Shown here: positions 15,139 to 23,602 of the stretch, in pieces
Layout: each line of letters opens with the position of its first letter
How positions within the stretch are numbered: position 1 is the first letter of the stretch
Source: CAZWSC01 sp964636385
Lineage (GTDB): Bacteria; Eisenbacteria; RBG-16-71-46; CAIMUX01
Assembly (NCBI GenBank): GCA_964636385.1
Contig: CAZWSC010000116.1
Coordinates: 1 to 32,960 of the forward strand
Direction of reading: 5' to 3'
DNA length: 32,960 nucleotides
Notes under the pieces: generated by a model
Told to the model about the DNA's origin: nothing
Databases searched by the model: none
Seen by the model: only the letters and a program-made list of their open reading frames with translations
Program-made: the position numbers and the translations under genes

Positions 15139-16029
15139 ATGAGCAACTCAACGGAACCCAGGAGCCTGGGGCGCACACTTTCACAGATCGACCGCCGCTG
15201 GATCTTCCTTCTGGTGGGCCTCGGCACGATCATCCCCATCGTCTTCCCGATCGGCTTCCCGGTGAGCGTGACGCCGCCCGTGCGGTCGCTCTTCGATGCC
15301 ATCGAGGAGATGGGGCCCGACAGTATCGTCATGGTCTCCTTCGACTACGGCCCCACCACGAAGCCGGAGAACGGCCCGATGGCTGCAGCGGTTCTACGCC
15401 ACTGCTTCAGCCGCGGGGTAAAGGTAGTCGGCCTCGCCCTCTACCCGATCGGCGGCGCGGCGATGGCAAGCGAGGAGATAAGCCGCGTGGCCGCGGAGTT
15501 CCCACACCTCGAGTATGGCGTGGATTATGTGAACCTCGGGTACAAGGACGGCGGGCAGGCCCTCATGAAGCAGATGGGGACCGACATCCACGAGGTGTTC
15601 CCCACAGACTCGCGGGGCACGCCGCTCAGCCGGCTCCCTCTGATGCAGCGCGTCCGCAACTACGGCCAGATCGACCTCGTCACCAGCTTCGCTACGGGGA
15701 TCATCGGCGAATGGTGGGCCAACCTGATCAACGCGCAGTTCGGGACCCCGGTGGCCGTCGGGTGCACTGCGGTCTCCGCGCCCAAGTACTACGCCTACCT
15801 GGACAGCGGCCAGATGATGGGGCTTCTGGGCGGGCTGAAGGCGGCTTCGGAGTACGAGCAGCTTCTTGTCGACTCATATCCGAACACACACGGGGTCTAC
15901 ACCGATCCGATCATCTTCTCCGCCATGAAGGGGATGGATGTGCAGACCATAAACCACAGCGTGATTATCCTGTTCATCATAATCGGGAACGTCGCCTACT
16001 TCGTCGGCCGCTCCCGCGTCGTGAAGTAG
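15139..16029 (+). CDS. Membrane-cluster protein C: membrane-anchored alpha/beta protein, unknown function
   Basis: A 296-residue protein with one helix near the N-terminus (about 21-43, WIFLLVGLGTIIPIVFPIG) and one at the C-terminus (about 274-292). Between them lies a roughly 220-residue soluble domain with alternating strand and helix patterns. These include VRSLFDAIEEMGPDSIVMVSFDYGPTT, VLRHCFSRGVKVVGLALYP and HLEYGVDYVNLGYKDGG, followed by VTSFATGIIGEWWANLI and TPVAVGCTAVSAPKYYAYL. This suggests a Rossmann-like fold, but no nucleotide-binding or catalytic motif is obvious. The topology mirrors gene A. The ATG at 15139 has GGGAGG upstream; gene D follows after 12 bases. Confidence 0.8.
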   Translation: MSNSTEPRSLGRTLSQIDRRWIFLLVGLGTIIPIVFPIGFPVSVTPPVRSLFDAIEEMGPDSIVMVSFDYGPTTKPENGPMAAAVLRHCFSRGVKVVGLALYPIGGAAMASEEISRVAAEFPHLEYGVDYVNLGYKDGGQALMKQMGTDIHEVFPTDSRGTPLSRLPLMQRVRNYGQIDLVTSFATGIIGEWWANLINAQFGTPVAVGCTAVSAPKYYAYLDSGQMMGLLGGLKAASEYEQLLVDSYPNTHGVYTDPIIFSAMKGMDVQTINHSVIILFIIIGNVAYFVGRSRVVK

Positions 16030-16041
16030 AGGAGGGAAACG

Positions 16042-16713
16042 ATGTCGGGCGGTGAACTCATCGGAACCTGGATCGGAGCCCTTCTCACACTCTGCATCCT
16101 GAGCTTTCTTTACAGGGACAACCCCTTCTTCCGATTCGCCGAGGCGCTGTTCGCCGGAGTATCACTCGGGTACTACATCGGCCAGACCGCCGACCAGACG
16201 ATAGGGCCGAACCTGATCAGGCCACTGATCGACGACTTCGGCGGAAACTGGCACCTGCTCTTTGCGGCCCTGATCGGGATCAACCTGTACAACCGGTACA
16301 TACCCAGGATCGCCTGGCTGGCCCGGTTCTCACTGGCGATATACGTGGGCTACTACGTCGGTATCAACATGGTTCAGAAGCTGCATGGCGAGGTTCTTCC
16401 ACAGAGCGGGTCGACCATGATGAACCTTCTCGCCCGTACGCCCGACGGGGCGTTGGATGTCGCCGGCATGCTTAACGGCCTCGTGATCTTCCTCGGCGTA
16501 CTCGCGGTCCTCATCTACTTCTTCTTCTCCGTGGAGCACAAGGGGGCCGTTGGGGGCATCAGTCGCGTCGGGATATGGTACCTGATGATGGGTTTCGGGG
16601 CAGCCTTCGGCTACACGGTGATGGGGAGGATCTCGCTTCTGATCGGCAGGATGAACTTCCTGGTCATCGACTGGTTCGGAGGCACTCTGCGGGCGCTGGG
16701 AATGGGGGGCTGA
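16042..16713 (+). CDS. Membrane-cluster protein D: polytopic membrane protein, unknown function
   Basis: A 223-residue protein with about six membrane segments: IGTWIGALLTLCILSFLY, the YRDNPFFRFAEALFAGVSLGYYIG block, WHLLFAALIGINLY, FSLAIYVGYYVGINMV, LVIFLGVLAVLIYFFFSV and VGIWYLMMGFGAAFGYTVMG. I recall similar YxDNPFYxFAE-type proteins annotated as hypothetical in other environmental bacteria, but cannot confirm it here. No known transport or catalytic motif. The ATG at 16042 follows GGAGGGAAACG. It is the last gene of the cluster; beyond it the strand changes after an 85-base gap. Confidence 0.8.
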   Translation: MSGGELIGTWIGALLTLCILSFLYRDNPFFRFAEALFAGVSLGYYIGQTADQTIGPNLIRPLIDDFGGNWHLLFAALIGINLYNRYIPRIAWLARFSLAIYVGYYVGINMVQKLHGEVLPQSGSTMMNLLARTPDGALDVAGMLNGLVIFLGVLAVLIYFFFSVEHKGAVGGISRVGIWYLMMGFGAAFGYTVMGRISLLIGRMNFLVIDWFGGTLRALGMGG

Positions 16714-16750
16714 CCGGGGCTGCTCCCACGCCGGCCGCTTCGCCGAAAAC
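16710..16750 (+). repeat. 41-bp element at the end of the membrane cluster, related to that at its start
   Basis: It begins CTGACCGGGGC, overlapping the stop codon of gene D, and ends GAAAAC after exactly 41 bases, as does the unit at 13579-13619. Matches are about 26 of 41 by hand, strongest at both ends. Given the high G+C content this could be partly chance. The rest of the gap to 16798 shows nothing clear. Confidence 0.3.
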
Positions 16751-16798
16751 GGAAGGAACGGTGAGAGTTCAGGATAGTCTGCCGACCCCTTCCTGCCG

Positions 16799-17167
16799 TC
16801 AGGCCTCCCTCTCCGCATCCTCGCCGGGCTGAGTCAGCCGCAGACCGGCGTAGACAACCGCGAACACCGCCATCCGCACTGCCTGCGGACCAGCCTGGCC
16901 GGCCGCACCCGGCGCAGCATGAGTCCAGAGCGAAGCAGCCATGGCAAGGACCATGACCAGCGCAGCCGCCATGTGCCACAGGCTCGGACGCAGGAATCTG
17001 AACAACGCCACGGCTGCGAGGATGATGCTGGCTGTGAGGAAGAGCGGGAAGCGGGTCGCGCCGAGGGACTCCCTTGCTTCCGGGGCCAGCGCCGCGGCGG
17101 CAGTCCCACCTGCGTATGCGAAGAGGCCCAGGCAGAGGCCGCGGAACAGGTTCGTCTTCCACGTCAT
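16799..17167 (-). CDS. Small polytopic membrane protein, unknown function
   Basis: A 122-residue protein with four hydrophobic segments: LFRGLCLGLFAYAGGTAAAAL, FPLFLTASIILAAVALFRFL, LWHMAAALVMVLAMAASLW and VRMAVFAVVYAGLRL. The short C-terminal tail (TQPGEDAEREA) is charged. I recognise no family. The ATG at 17167 begins MTWKTNLFRG; the SD site is weak (CTGCGGCCC). It lies 117 bases downstream of the large CPBP protease gene on the same strand, beyond a GC-rich hairpin. The coding call rests on the regular four-helix pattern and normal codon use. Confidence 0.6.
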   Translation of the reverse strand: MTWKTNLFRGLCLGLFAYAGGTAAAALAPEARESLGATRFPLFLTASIILAAVALFRFLRPSLWHMAAALVMVLAMAASLWTHAAPGAAGQAGPQAVRMAVFAVVYAGLRLTQPGEDAEREA

Positions 17168-17213
17168 GGGCCGCAGCGTAGCATCACCGTGGCCAGATGC
17201 CCAGCCGGGAAAT

Positions 17214-17231
17214 CGCGGCCGTCCGGCCGCG
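17214..17231 (-). terminator. GC-rich hairpin downstream of the CPBP protease gene
   Basis: CGCGGCCG (17214-17221) and CGGCCGCG (17224-17231) are exact reverse complements around two bases, about 55 bases past the CPBP stop in the minus direction. A weaker CACGC/GCGTG pair lies beside it, nearer the gene. There is no T-run, so the call is tentative. Confidence 0.35.
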
Positions 17232-17284
17232 AGCCCGCACGCCCGGCCGCGTGTTCCCGCAGGCCGCAGCAGCCGGCGCGCACC

Positions 17285-20200
17285 TCACCGCTCCCTTGCC
17301 CTGAACGAGGTGAAGCAGAGCCAGAACACAGGCAGTCCCAGGACGGCAAGGGCGATCATCCCCTGTCCCCTGAAGCACTCCCCGTACGCCTGGAGCCACG
17401 GTGCGACACCCGAAAGCGCCGCCAGGATGTACACGGCGAGCGGATAGGCCAGCAGATTGCGCCGGAGCAGGTATCTCGCCAGGAGCAGCAGGACGGCGAA
17501 CTCGAGCCCGGCCCTGCCCAGGGCAAGCACGTACTCGCCCGCGCCTTTTGCAGACAGGGGAACCAGCGCAAGGACGGTCAGCATAGCGGCGGCCGCCACA
17601 GCCTTCCGGTGCCGCTCTCGAAGCCTCAGGAGACCGGCTACAGCGGCGGCTGCAGCGGTAAACAGGAGGGTCGAGCGCACAACGTTGTGCACTATGGCAA
17701 ACCACGGAAGCGTGGCCTCTGCACCCTGGGGCGGAGCAATGCCGGGCGCAAGGCTCGCCTCGGGCCAGATTGCGGGAAGGTGCCACGCAAGGTTGCGAAG
17801 CGCCAGGATCGCCACGGCCGCGGTCACAGCGCCCAGCAGGGCGTCGCCGAGTGCCGCTCCCCGAACCTTCGCATCCTTCATCCTCCAGGATTCAGGCCAG
17901 AATGCCGTGACGACGGCAATGCTCACAACGGCGAGAAGATACCCGGTCCCTGCGCTCATCGTCATGCCCACCATGGCGCTTGTCAGGAACACCTCCCACG
18001 GTACTGAAGTCGAGTATCCCTGGAGGATCCCCGGCCAGGTGTTGAACCCGCCGATCAGGGCTACGGCCCCGAACGGAATGGACAGCAGGAGGATCGGCTT
18101 CCAGCGGATCTGCCCCGCGCGGTGGCGCATGAGCAGGGTCCACAGCACGAGCCCGAGGAGACACCCCGGGACGAGGAGCATCAGGATCAGCCTTATTGCG
18201 TCAACGGTGCCGGTGGACTCCCTGTAACGGATCCAGTCCTCGGGGATGTGCAGCAGCTCGCCGAAGGATCCTATTCCGTCCCCCTGCACGGAGGCGGCGA
18301 CCCGATGGCGGGCGGGTCCCGCGCCCCGCGGATCCCCATCGGCGGACTCCCAGGTGAAGGTGTGGTCAACCCGCGATTCCCTGCTCTCCTGCACCGCGGC
18401 GCCCGGTTCCATCCCAGAGATATCGATGCCCCGACCCTGAAGGAACCTCTCCGCCAACCGACGGGCTCTGGCCTGCGAAAGGGCCGGGAGCGAGTCCGAA
18501 TCGGCCAGGCGCCTTGTGGCGGAGAGGATTCGGCCGTCCGCCATGTTCACACGCACAAGGACTTCCCGTGCCTGCAGGGGCTGGTAGTACCTGACCGACC
18601 ACGCCATGGGCGGTGTGATCCCATCGTACTGATCGCGCAGGCGGTCGAGACCGCCGTTCTCCATCAGGTACTTCGCCCGCATGGGCGGCGCATGAACGGT
18701 TCCCACTATCGACACCCGGAACGAATCCGGCTCCTCGCCCAGCACTGTCACAAAGGCGGCGGCCTCCTCCAGCGCCTGCTCGGGACCGATCTGCATCCAT
18801 GGCCCGGTCCTGATCCCGGGAGACGGAGCGAGGAGGAGAGCTACACACGCCAGGGCGAAGCCCGCTGTTGCCAGGCGCCATCTGTCGGAACCACTTCCGT
18901 CCTTCGGGACCCTGGCGGCTGCATGCGGCCGGGAAGGACAGGGCGCCACTTCGGCCGACACCGGGTCCGGCACTCCGGACAGCGCGTCGACTCCCGTCGA
19001 GACATCATCCCGGTTCCGCAGCCCTGCCGGATCCTCGAACCTGCCGCGCCGCATGTAGCAGAACACGGCGTATCCTACGGGCAGCAGGATCAGCCCGGCA
19101 GCCAGGGCCGCCGAGACCATGTAGTAGGCATTCCCCGACCTGAAGAGCAGGAACGACGAGTAGAGGGCATCAACCGTGTAGTGCCAGACGAGCACGGCAA
19201 CCACGTTTGTGCGCAGCATTATCAACCCGATGATGATCCCGGCAATCCCCACCTCGATGCCGCGGATGTAGAATGGCTGGTTCGGATAACTGGAGTGCGC
19301 GAACCCCCAGATCATCGCGGGAACCACGATCGCCAGCAGCGTGGAACGGGTGTGCTTCTTCAGGAACGGGATAGAGAACATCCGCGAGATGAACTCCTCT
19401 GTGACCGCCGGGAAGAAGCCGATGAACAGGATGAAGACCCAGGGCAGCGCCGTGTTGAAGAGGTTGTTGTACGGAACACTTACCGGCGCCCACGCACCGA
19501 AGTGCCTGGCCACCGTGTAGAAGACCTCCTGGTAGCAGAAGAAGCAGCAGGTCAGGGCGAGCCCGAGAACAGCTGAGAGCAGAAAGCGCCGCGTGCGAAG
19601 GCCGCGCAGGGTGAAGAACCTGCCCAGGGAGAACTTGTCCGGGTACATCTCGCGGTACAGGGGCTCCGCGGCAGCGGTGAGCAGCGCGATCAGGACGCCC
19701 GCGGCAAGGGCTCGGGCCAGCTCCATGAAGAGCCCCTGTATGATGAACCCGCCGAACGACCCGGTCGTGTCGTACCTGTAGATCGAAGCGGGGAGCGAGT
19801 TGAGCCCCACCAGCAGGGTCAGGACGGCGCCCGCCGCCCCGAACCAGAAGGCGGTCCCCCACCTGACTTCCTTCCCCCGGATCCGCACCAGGAGCACGGC
19901 CATCATTGCGGCAAAGGTCAGGATCAGCAGCGCGCTCGCAACGAAGCCTGCAGTCTCGTTGTGCGAACGAAGGCGCTCGTAGCTGCGGGACCACTCCTGC
20001 GGGATGTACACGTACTCGTGGTAGGCGCCGGGGCGGGCGCCCTGGATCCTCACTTCGAGCCTGTAGTCTCCACCGTCCCACTCGTGTCCGGTCCGCTTCC
20101 AGATGAAGGAGTGATCTGTCCGGTTCGGAAGCCTCTCGGTCCGCAGATCCAGGAACTCGAGATCCGACAGATCGACTCCCATTCGTTCGGCAAGGAACCT

Positions 20201-20695
20201 CTCCGCAATCCGTCTCGCGGCCGCGGGCCGCAGCCTTGCGCCGGACGCAGACTCCCCGACCAGGTGGCGGAAGGAGGCGATTTCCCCTGTCGTGGCGACC
20301 TCAACACGGATCTCCTCCTTCTCCCCGGGCAGGAACCAGCGGTTCCCCCAGCGCCACATGCGGACAGGGCCGGACATCAGGCGGATCGCCTCCTCCGGGC
20401 CGAGCGTGCGCTCCAGGAAGACCTTGGAGTGATTGTCGTACTTGAACTGCGTCGCGTGCCTTCGCCCGGCTGTCTCCAGGCCGAGTTCGGCTGCGAAGTC
20501 GGATGCGATCTGCGCAGCGCTGCCGCGGTCGACCTCGAACCTGATCGACGCCTCCGGGTTGACGCGTGGATAGAGGTGGAAGCCTGCGGCCAGGGCGGCT
20601 GCCGAAACGACCAGGCAGAGCACGAGGAACCGGCGGTCCGAAGGCCTCAGGTTCGATTCGGCGCGATCGGCCGGATCCTGCCAGTCACTCGCCAT
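17285..20695 (-). CDS. Large duplicated CPBP-family (CAAX-type) intramembrane protease
   Basis: An 1136-residue membrane protein, several times the usual CPBP length. After an N-terminal helix comes an extracytoplasmic region (about 40-235) with PepSY-like features, then a helix bundle with the three glutamyl-protease motifs: EEFISR (E433, E434, R438), WGFAH (H467) and HYTVD (H505, D509). From about residue 620 the plan repeats: a helix, a second extracytoplasmic region and another helix bundle, but no EExxxR or HxxxD is seen there. Matching pairs include ARRIAERFLAERMGVDLS with ARRLAERFLQGRGIDIS, TDHSFIW with VDHTFTW, and IPQEWSRSYE with IPEDWIRYRE. The ATG at 20695 has GGAGG six bases upstream. 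It follows gmhA by 79 bases, so it may belong to the heptose operon. Its substrate is unknown. Confidence 0.87.
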   Translation of the reverse strand: MASDWQDPADRAESNLRPSDRRFLVLCLVVSAAALAAGFHLYPRVNPEASIRFEVDRGSAAQIASDFAAELGLETAGRRHATQFKYDNHSKVFLERTLGPEEAIRLMSGPVRMWRWGNRWFLPGEKEEIRVEVATTGEIASFRHLVGESASGARLRPAAARRIAERFLAERMGVDLSDLEFLDLRTERLPNRTDHSFIWKRTGHEWDGGDYRLEVRIQGARPGAYHEYVYIPQEWSRSYERLRSHNETAGFVASALLILTFAAMMAVLLVRIRGKEVRWGTAFWFGAAGAVLTLLVGLNSLPASIYRYDTTGSFGGFIIQGLFMELARALAAGVLIALLTAAAEPLYREMYPDKFSLGRFFTLRGLRTRRFLLSAVLGLALTCCFFCYQEVFYTVARHFGAWAPVSVPYNNLFNTALPWVFILFIGFFPAVTEEFISRMFSIPFLKKHTRSTLLAIVVPAMIWGFAHSSYPNQPFYIRGIEVGIAGIIIGLIMLRTNVVAVLVWHYTVDALYSSFLLFRSGNAYYMVSAALAAGLILLPVGYAVFCYMRRGRFEDPAGLRNRDDVSTGVDALSGVPDPVSAEVAPCPSRPHAAARVPKDGSGSDRWRLATAGFALACVALLLAPSPGIRTGPWMQIGPEQALEEAAAFVTVLGEEPDSFRVSIVGTVHAPPMRAKYLMENGGLDRLRDQYDGITPPMAWSVRYYQPLQAREVLVRVNMADGRILSATRRLADSDSLPALSQARARRLAERFLQGRGIDISGMEPGAAVQESRESRVDHTFTWESADGDPRGAGPARHRVAASVQGDGIGSFGELLHIPEDWIRYRESTGTVDAIRLILMLLVPGCLLGLVLWTLLMRHRAGQIRWKPILLLSIPFGAVALIGGFNTWPGILQGYSTSVPWEVFLTSAMVGMTMSAGTGYLLAVVSIAVVTAFWPESWRMKDAKVRGAALGDALLGAVTAAVAILALRNLAWHLPAIWPEASLAPGIAPPQGAEATLPWFAIVHNVVRSTLLFTAAAAAVAGLLRLRERHRKAVAAAAMLTVLALVPLSAKGAGEYVLALGRAGLEFAVLLLLARYLLRRNLLAYPLAVYILAALSGVAPWLQAYGECFRGQGMIALAVLGLPVFWLCFTSFRARER

Positions 20696-20774
20696 CGTCA
20701 ACCTCCGTGGACCGGGGCGATATGCCCGGGGCTCCACCAGGATGCCGTTCGGATGGGGGCGCAGCCTTCACGAC

Positions 20775-21347
20775 TCAGCCGAAGAGCTCCCGCTCCACGA
20801 GCGCACAGACGATGTGGCCGGCCAGTATGTGCCCCTCCTGAACGCGCGGGGTGTCGTCCGATTCGATGCCCAGCCAGAGGTCGCACAGTTCGCGGCACCT
20901 GCCGCCCGTGCGGCCTGTGAGGCCGATTGTACAGAGGCCCATGCCGCGGGCCGTCTCCAGCGCCTTCACCACATTCGGCGAGTTGCCGCTGGTCGATATC
21001 CCGACAGCGACATCCCCCTCCCGCCCCACTCCGGCGAGCTGTCGGGAGAAGACCTCCTCGAAGCCGTAGTCGTTGCCTATGGCGGTAAGGGAGGAGGTGT
21101 TGACCGTGAGAGCGAGAGCCGGCAGCGGTCTGCGATCCATGTAGAAACGGCCGGCCAGCTCGCAGACAAGGTGCTGCGCATCCGCGGCGGATCCGCCGTT
21201 GCCGAAGAAGATGACCTTGCGGCCTTCGCGCAGCGCCGCGATCCACAGCCCGGCCATCCTGGCCAGGAGATCCGCCTTGTCCCTGAGCGACGCCTGCACC
21301 CGGACCGCCTCATCGACGCGGTCTTCTATCTCCCGGTTCGTGATCAT
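20775..21347 (-). CDS. gmhA: D-sedoheptulose 7-phosphate isomerase
   Basis: A 190-residue SIS-domain enzyme of normal length that converts sedoheptulose 7-phosphate to D-glycero-D-manno-heptose 7-phosphate, the first step of ADP- or GDP-heptose synthesis. GNGGSAADAQH is at residues 49-59 and the phosphate loop STSGNSPN at 118-125. The zinc-site residues known from Burkholderia GmhA appear as H59, E63, Q170 and H178. The ATG at 21347 has AAGGAG upstream. It is the fourth gene of the minus-strand unit hddC-hddA-glycosyltransferase-gmhA, 36 bases after the glycosyltransferase. With hddA and hddC present, the product is expected to be the GDP-activated alpha form. Confidence 0.95.
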   Translation of the reverse strand: MITNREIEDRVDEAVRVQASLRDKADLLARMAGLWIAALREGRKVIFFGNGGSAADAQHLVCELAGRFYMDRRPLPALALTVNTSSLTAIGNDYGFEEVFSRQLAGVGREGDVAVGISTSGNSPNVVKALETARGMGLCTIGLTGRTGGRCRELCDLWLGIESDDTPRVQEGHILAGHIVCALVERELFG

Positions 21348-21383
21348 GCCTGTTCTGCTCCTTCCGCATCCGTCCAGCCGCCT

Positions 21384-22583
21384 TCACGGCTCCCGGATCA
21401 GCGTCTCTATGGCATCCACAAGGCGGTCCCAGGAGTACTTCCTCTTCTCCTCCCGTATTGCCGCCTCGAATCCCGCCTCGCAGCCGTCGCGATAGTATCG
21501 CAGGACGGCATCGGCCAGTTGCTCCGGGTTCTCGGGAGGAACGACGAACCCGGTTCTGCCGTCCAGCACGACTTCGGAGAGCCCGCCAACATTGGTGCAT
21601 ATGACAGGCCGCTCGAACTGGTATGCGATCTGCACAATCCCGCTCTGCGTCGCCGACCTGTACGGAAGAACCACGACATCGGCGGCGGAGAAGTAAGGGG
21701 CCACCTCCTCGTCGGGCACGTACTGATCGAAGATGTCCACGGAGTCCTCCAGCCCGAGTTCCCGGACCAGCGCAGCCGTCACGTCCCGCCCCTCGTAGAA
21801 CTCGCCCAGCACCAGCAGACGCGCCCGCGGCCCGCCGTCCATGCCGGAGCGTATCAGGGGCATGGCCCGGATCAGCAGATCCAGCCCCTTGTAGGCCCGG
21901 ACAAACCCGAAGAAGAGCAGAACCGGCTCTTCGGGATCCAGCCCCAGCCTGCGACGCGCCTCGGCCTTGGGTATCCTCTCGCCGAAGAGGTTATACACCG
22001 GGTGCGGCACCTCCAGGAATCGCGCACCGGGATCCAGGCGCAGAAGATCCTCCCTCACCGCCCCGGACTGGACTATGTACGCGTCGGTGGCATTCATCAC
22101 GTACCGGGTGAGCTGCATGTCCAGCGGCCGTCGCTCGTGAGGTATCAGGTTGTCTACAACCATGACCGACCTCACCTGCCGCCCCCCGGAGAGCCTTTTC
22201 GCGCGCCGCAGGATCGTACCGAAGGCGGGAGCGAAGAAGGGCATCCAGTACTTGAAGACGATGCCGTCCGGCCTGAACTCCGCAATCCGCCTTCCCGCCC
22301 GTAACCAGCTCACCGGGCCTATCGAGTCGACGACCGGTTCGGCGGGAAACTTCAGCGGCGACTCGCTCGTGTCGATCTGGCTCTTCCCCGGGAACAACAG
22401 CGACGGATACTGGCGCGAGAAGGAGATGAGGCTGACCTCGTGCCTGTGCGAGAGCTCCCGGGCCAGAACGGCCGTGTACTGCGCGATCCCCCCCCGCATG
22501 GGATATGCAATGCCGACCATGGAAATCCGCAGCCGCCCGTCCCCGCAGCCGTCCGTGCGTTCCCCCCCGGCGTCATCGGTCAT
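21384..22583 (-). CDS. Glycosyltransferase, GT4-like (GT-B fold)
   Basis: A 399-residue cytoplasmic or membrane-associated glycosyltransferase. The N-terminal domain starts LRISMVGIAYPMRGGIAQYTAVLARELS, with the acceptor-side GGIAQY loop. The C-terminal Rossmann domain contains PVLLFFGFVRAYKGLDLLI, then VDIFDQYVPDEEVAPYFSAADVVVLPYRSATQSGIVQIAY and PVICTNVGGLSEVV. The usual EX7E donor motif appears as TQSGIVQ, as in a common GT4 subgroup. Its ATG at 22583 overlaps the hddA stop as ATGA, so the two are translationally coupled. Placement between hddA and gmhA suggests it transfers the GDP-heptose made by this operon, but the donor is inference. Confidence 0.9.
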   Translation of the reverse strand: MTDDAGGERTDGCGDGRLRISMVGIAYPMRGGIAQYTAVLARELSHRHEVSLISFSRQYPSLLFPGKSQIDTSESPLKFPAEPVVDSIGPVSWLRAGRRIAEFRPDGIVFKYWMPFFAPAFGTILRRAKRLSGGRQVRSVMVVDNLIPHERRPLDMQLTRYVMNATDAYIVQSGAVREDLLRLDPGARFLEVPHPVYNLFGERIPKAEARRRLGLDPEEPVLLFFGFVRAYKGLDLLIRAMPLIRSGMDGGPRARLLVLGEFYEGRDVTAALVRELGLEDSVDIFDQYVPDEEVAPYFSAADVVVLPYRSATQSGIVQIAYQFERPVICTNVGGLSEVVLDGRTGFVVPPENPEQLADAVLRYYRDGCEAGFEAAIREEKRKYSWDRLVDAIETLIREP

Positions 22584-23602
22584 TCGGGCACCGTCCAGGT
22601 CTGCAGGCCGCGATCCTCGAAGGCGAAGGGCTCGATGCGCCCGCGGGCCTCCTCGAGAGCCTTCGCGATGATGTGGCGCCGCTCGAACGGGACCATCACC
22701 AGGAGGAACCCGCCGCCTCCCGCGCCCAGGATCTTGCCTCCTATGGCCCCGGACCTGCGCGCCTTCGCATACATGGCGTCGATTCTGGGATTCGTGATCT
22801 CCGACTGCAGCTTCTTCTTGCACTCCCATGAATCGTGCATGCGCTCCCCGAACTCGCGTATCCGGTCTGTAAGGAGCAGAGTCTTCATCCCGGTGGTCAA
22901 CAGCTTTATCCCGTCAAGGGCGGAAACGACTTCAGCAATCCCCTTCACGTATCCCCGGGCCTGCCGCTCGACGATCCGCGCCGAAAGCCTTGTCCTGCCC
23001 GTGAAGCAGAGGAGCAGGGAGTACTCCAGCTCGTTCAGGGTGCTCGTGCGGAGGCGGAGCGGGTTGACCACCGTGTGGTCCGCGTAGAACTCCATGAAGT
23101 TGAAGCCGCCGAAAGTGGCGGCATACTGGTCCTGGCGTCCGCCCGCTATCCTGAGATCGACGCGTTCGATCTGGTATGTCAGCTCCGCCACCTCGTACGG
23201 CGTAAGCGGCGTTCGCAGCCACTGGGCCATCACGCCGACCAGCGTCGTCACCATGGTCGAGGAGGAGCCGAGCCCGCTCCCCGGCGGGGCATCAGTGTGA
23301 GTGAATATCTCCACCCCCGAGGGAAGACGCTGCCTGGCCTGGAAGTGGTTTACCACTCCCTTGACCAGGTCGAGCTCGCCGTCAGGCTCGATCCGCTCCC
23401 CAAGGGGATAGGAGCGGGTGAGGTGGTAGTCCAGGGAGGTAATGGTGAGCCTTCGCTCCTTCACCGGGCGAAGCGAGGCGTATGCGTACTTGTTGATGGT
23501 GGACGAGAGGACGACTCCGCCCCTCTCCTCTGTATAAGGGGAGACGTCGGTTCCACCTCCGCAGAAGCTGATCCTCAGCGGAGCCTTGGCCCGCACTATC
23601 AT
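22580..23602 (-). CDS. hddA: D-glycero-alpha-D-manno-heptose 7-phosphate kinase (GHMP family)
   Basis: A 340-residue GHMP kinase that phosphorylates heptose 7-phosphate at C1 in the GDP-heptose pathway. It begins MIVRAKAPLRISFCGGGTDV, the usual N-terminal motif. The ATP loop PPGSGLGSSS is at residues 106-115 and the C-terminal motif GGKILGAGGGGF at 288-299. Length and motifs fit HddA; related GHMP kinases of sugars such as fucose are similar, and the gmhA and hddC neighbours settle the choice. The ATG at 23602 has GGAGAG upstream and overlaps the hddC stop as ATGA. Its own stop overlaps the glycosyltransferase start in the same way. Confidence 0.93.
   Translation of the reverse strand: MIVRAKAPLRISFCGGGTDVSPYTEERGGVVLSSTINKYAYASLRPVKERRLTITSLDYHLTRSYPLGERIEPDGELDLVKGVVNHFQARQRLPSGVEIFTHTDAPPGSGLGSSSTMVTTLVGVMAQWLRTPLTPYEVAELTYQIERVDLRIAGGRQDQYAATFGGFNFMEFYADHTVVNPLRLRTSTLNELEYSLLLCFTGRTRLSARIVERQARGYVKGIAEVVSALDGIKLLTTGMKTLLLTDRIREFGERMHDSWECKKKLQSEITNPRIDAMYAKARRSGAIGGKILGAGGGGFLLVMVPFERRHIIAKALEEARGRIEPFAFEDRGLQTWTVPE

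Noticed and set aside
13698..15332. Long open frame (544 codons) on the minus strand
   Set aside because: It crosses membrane genes A, B and C in antisense. Those genes have clean starts, SD sites and hydrophobic patterning; the antisense product is low-complexity.
16919..19576. Long plus-strand open frames opposite the CPBP protease gene
   Set aside because: Shadows caused by high G+C at third codon positions; the minus-strand gene has protease motifs and membrane segments over the whole stretch.
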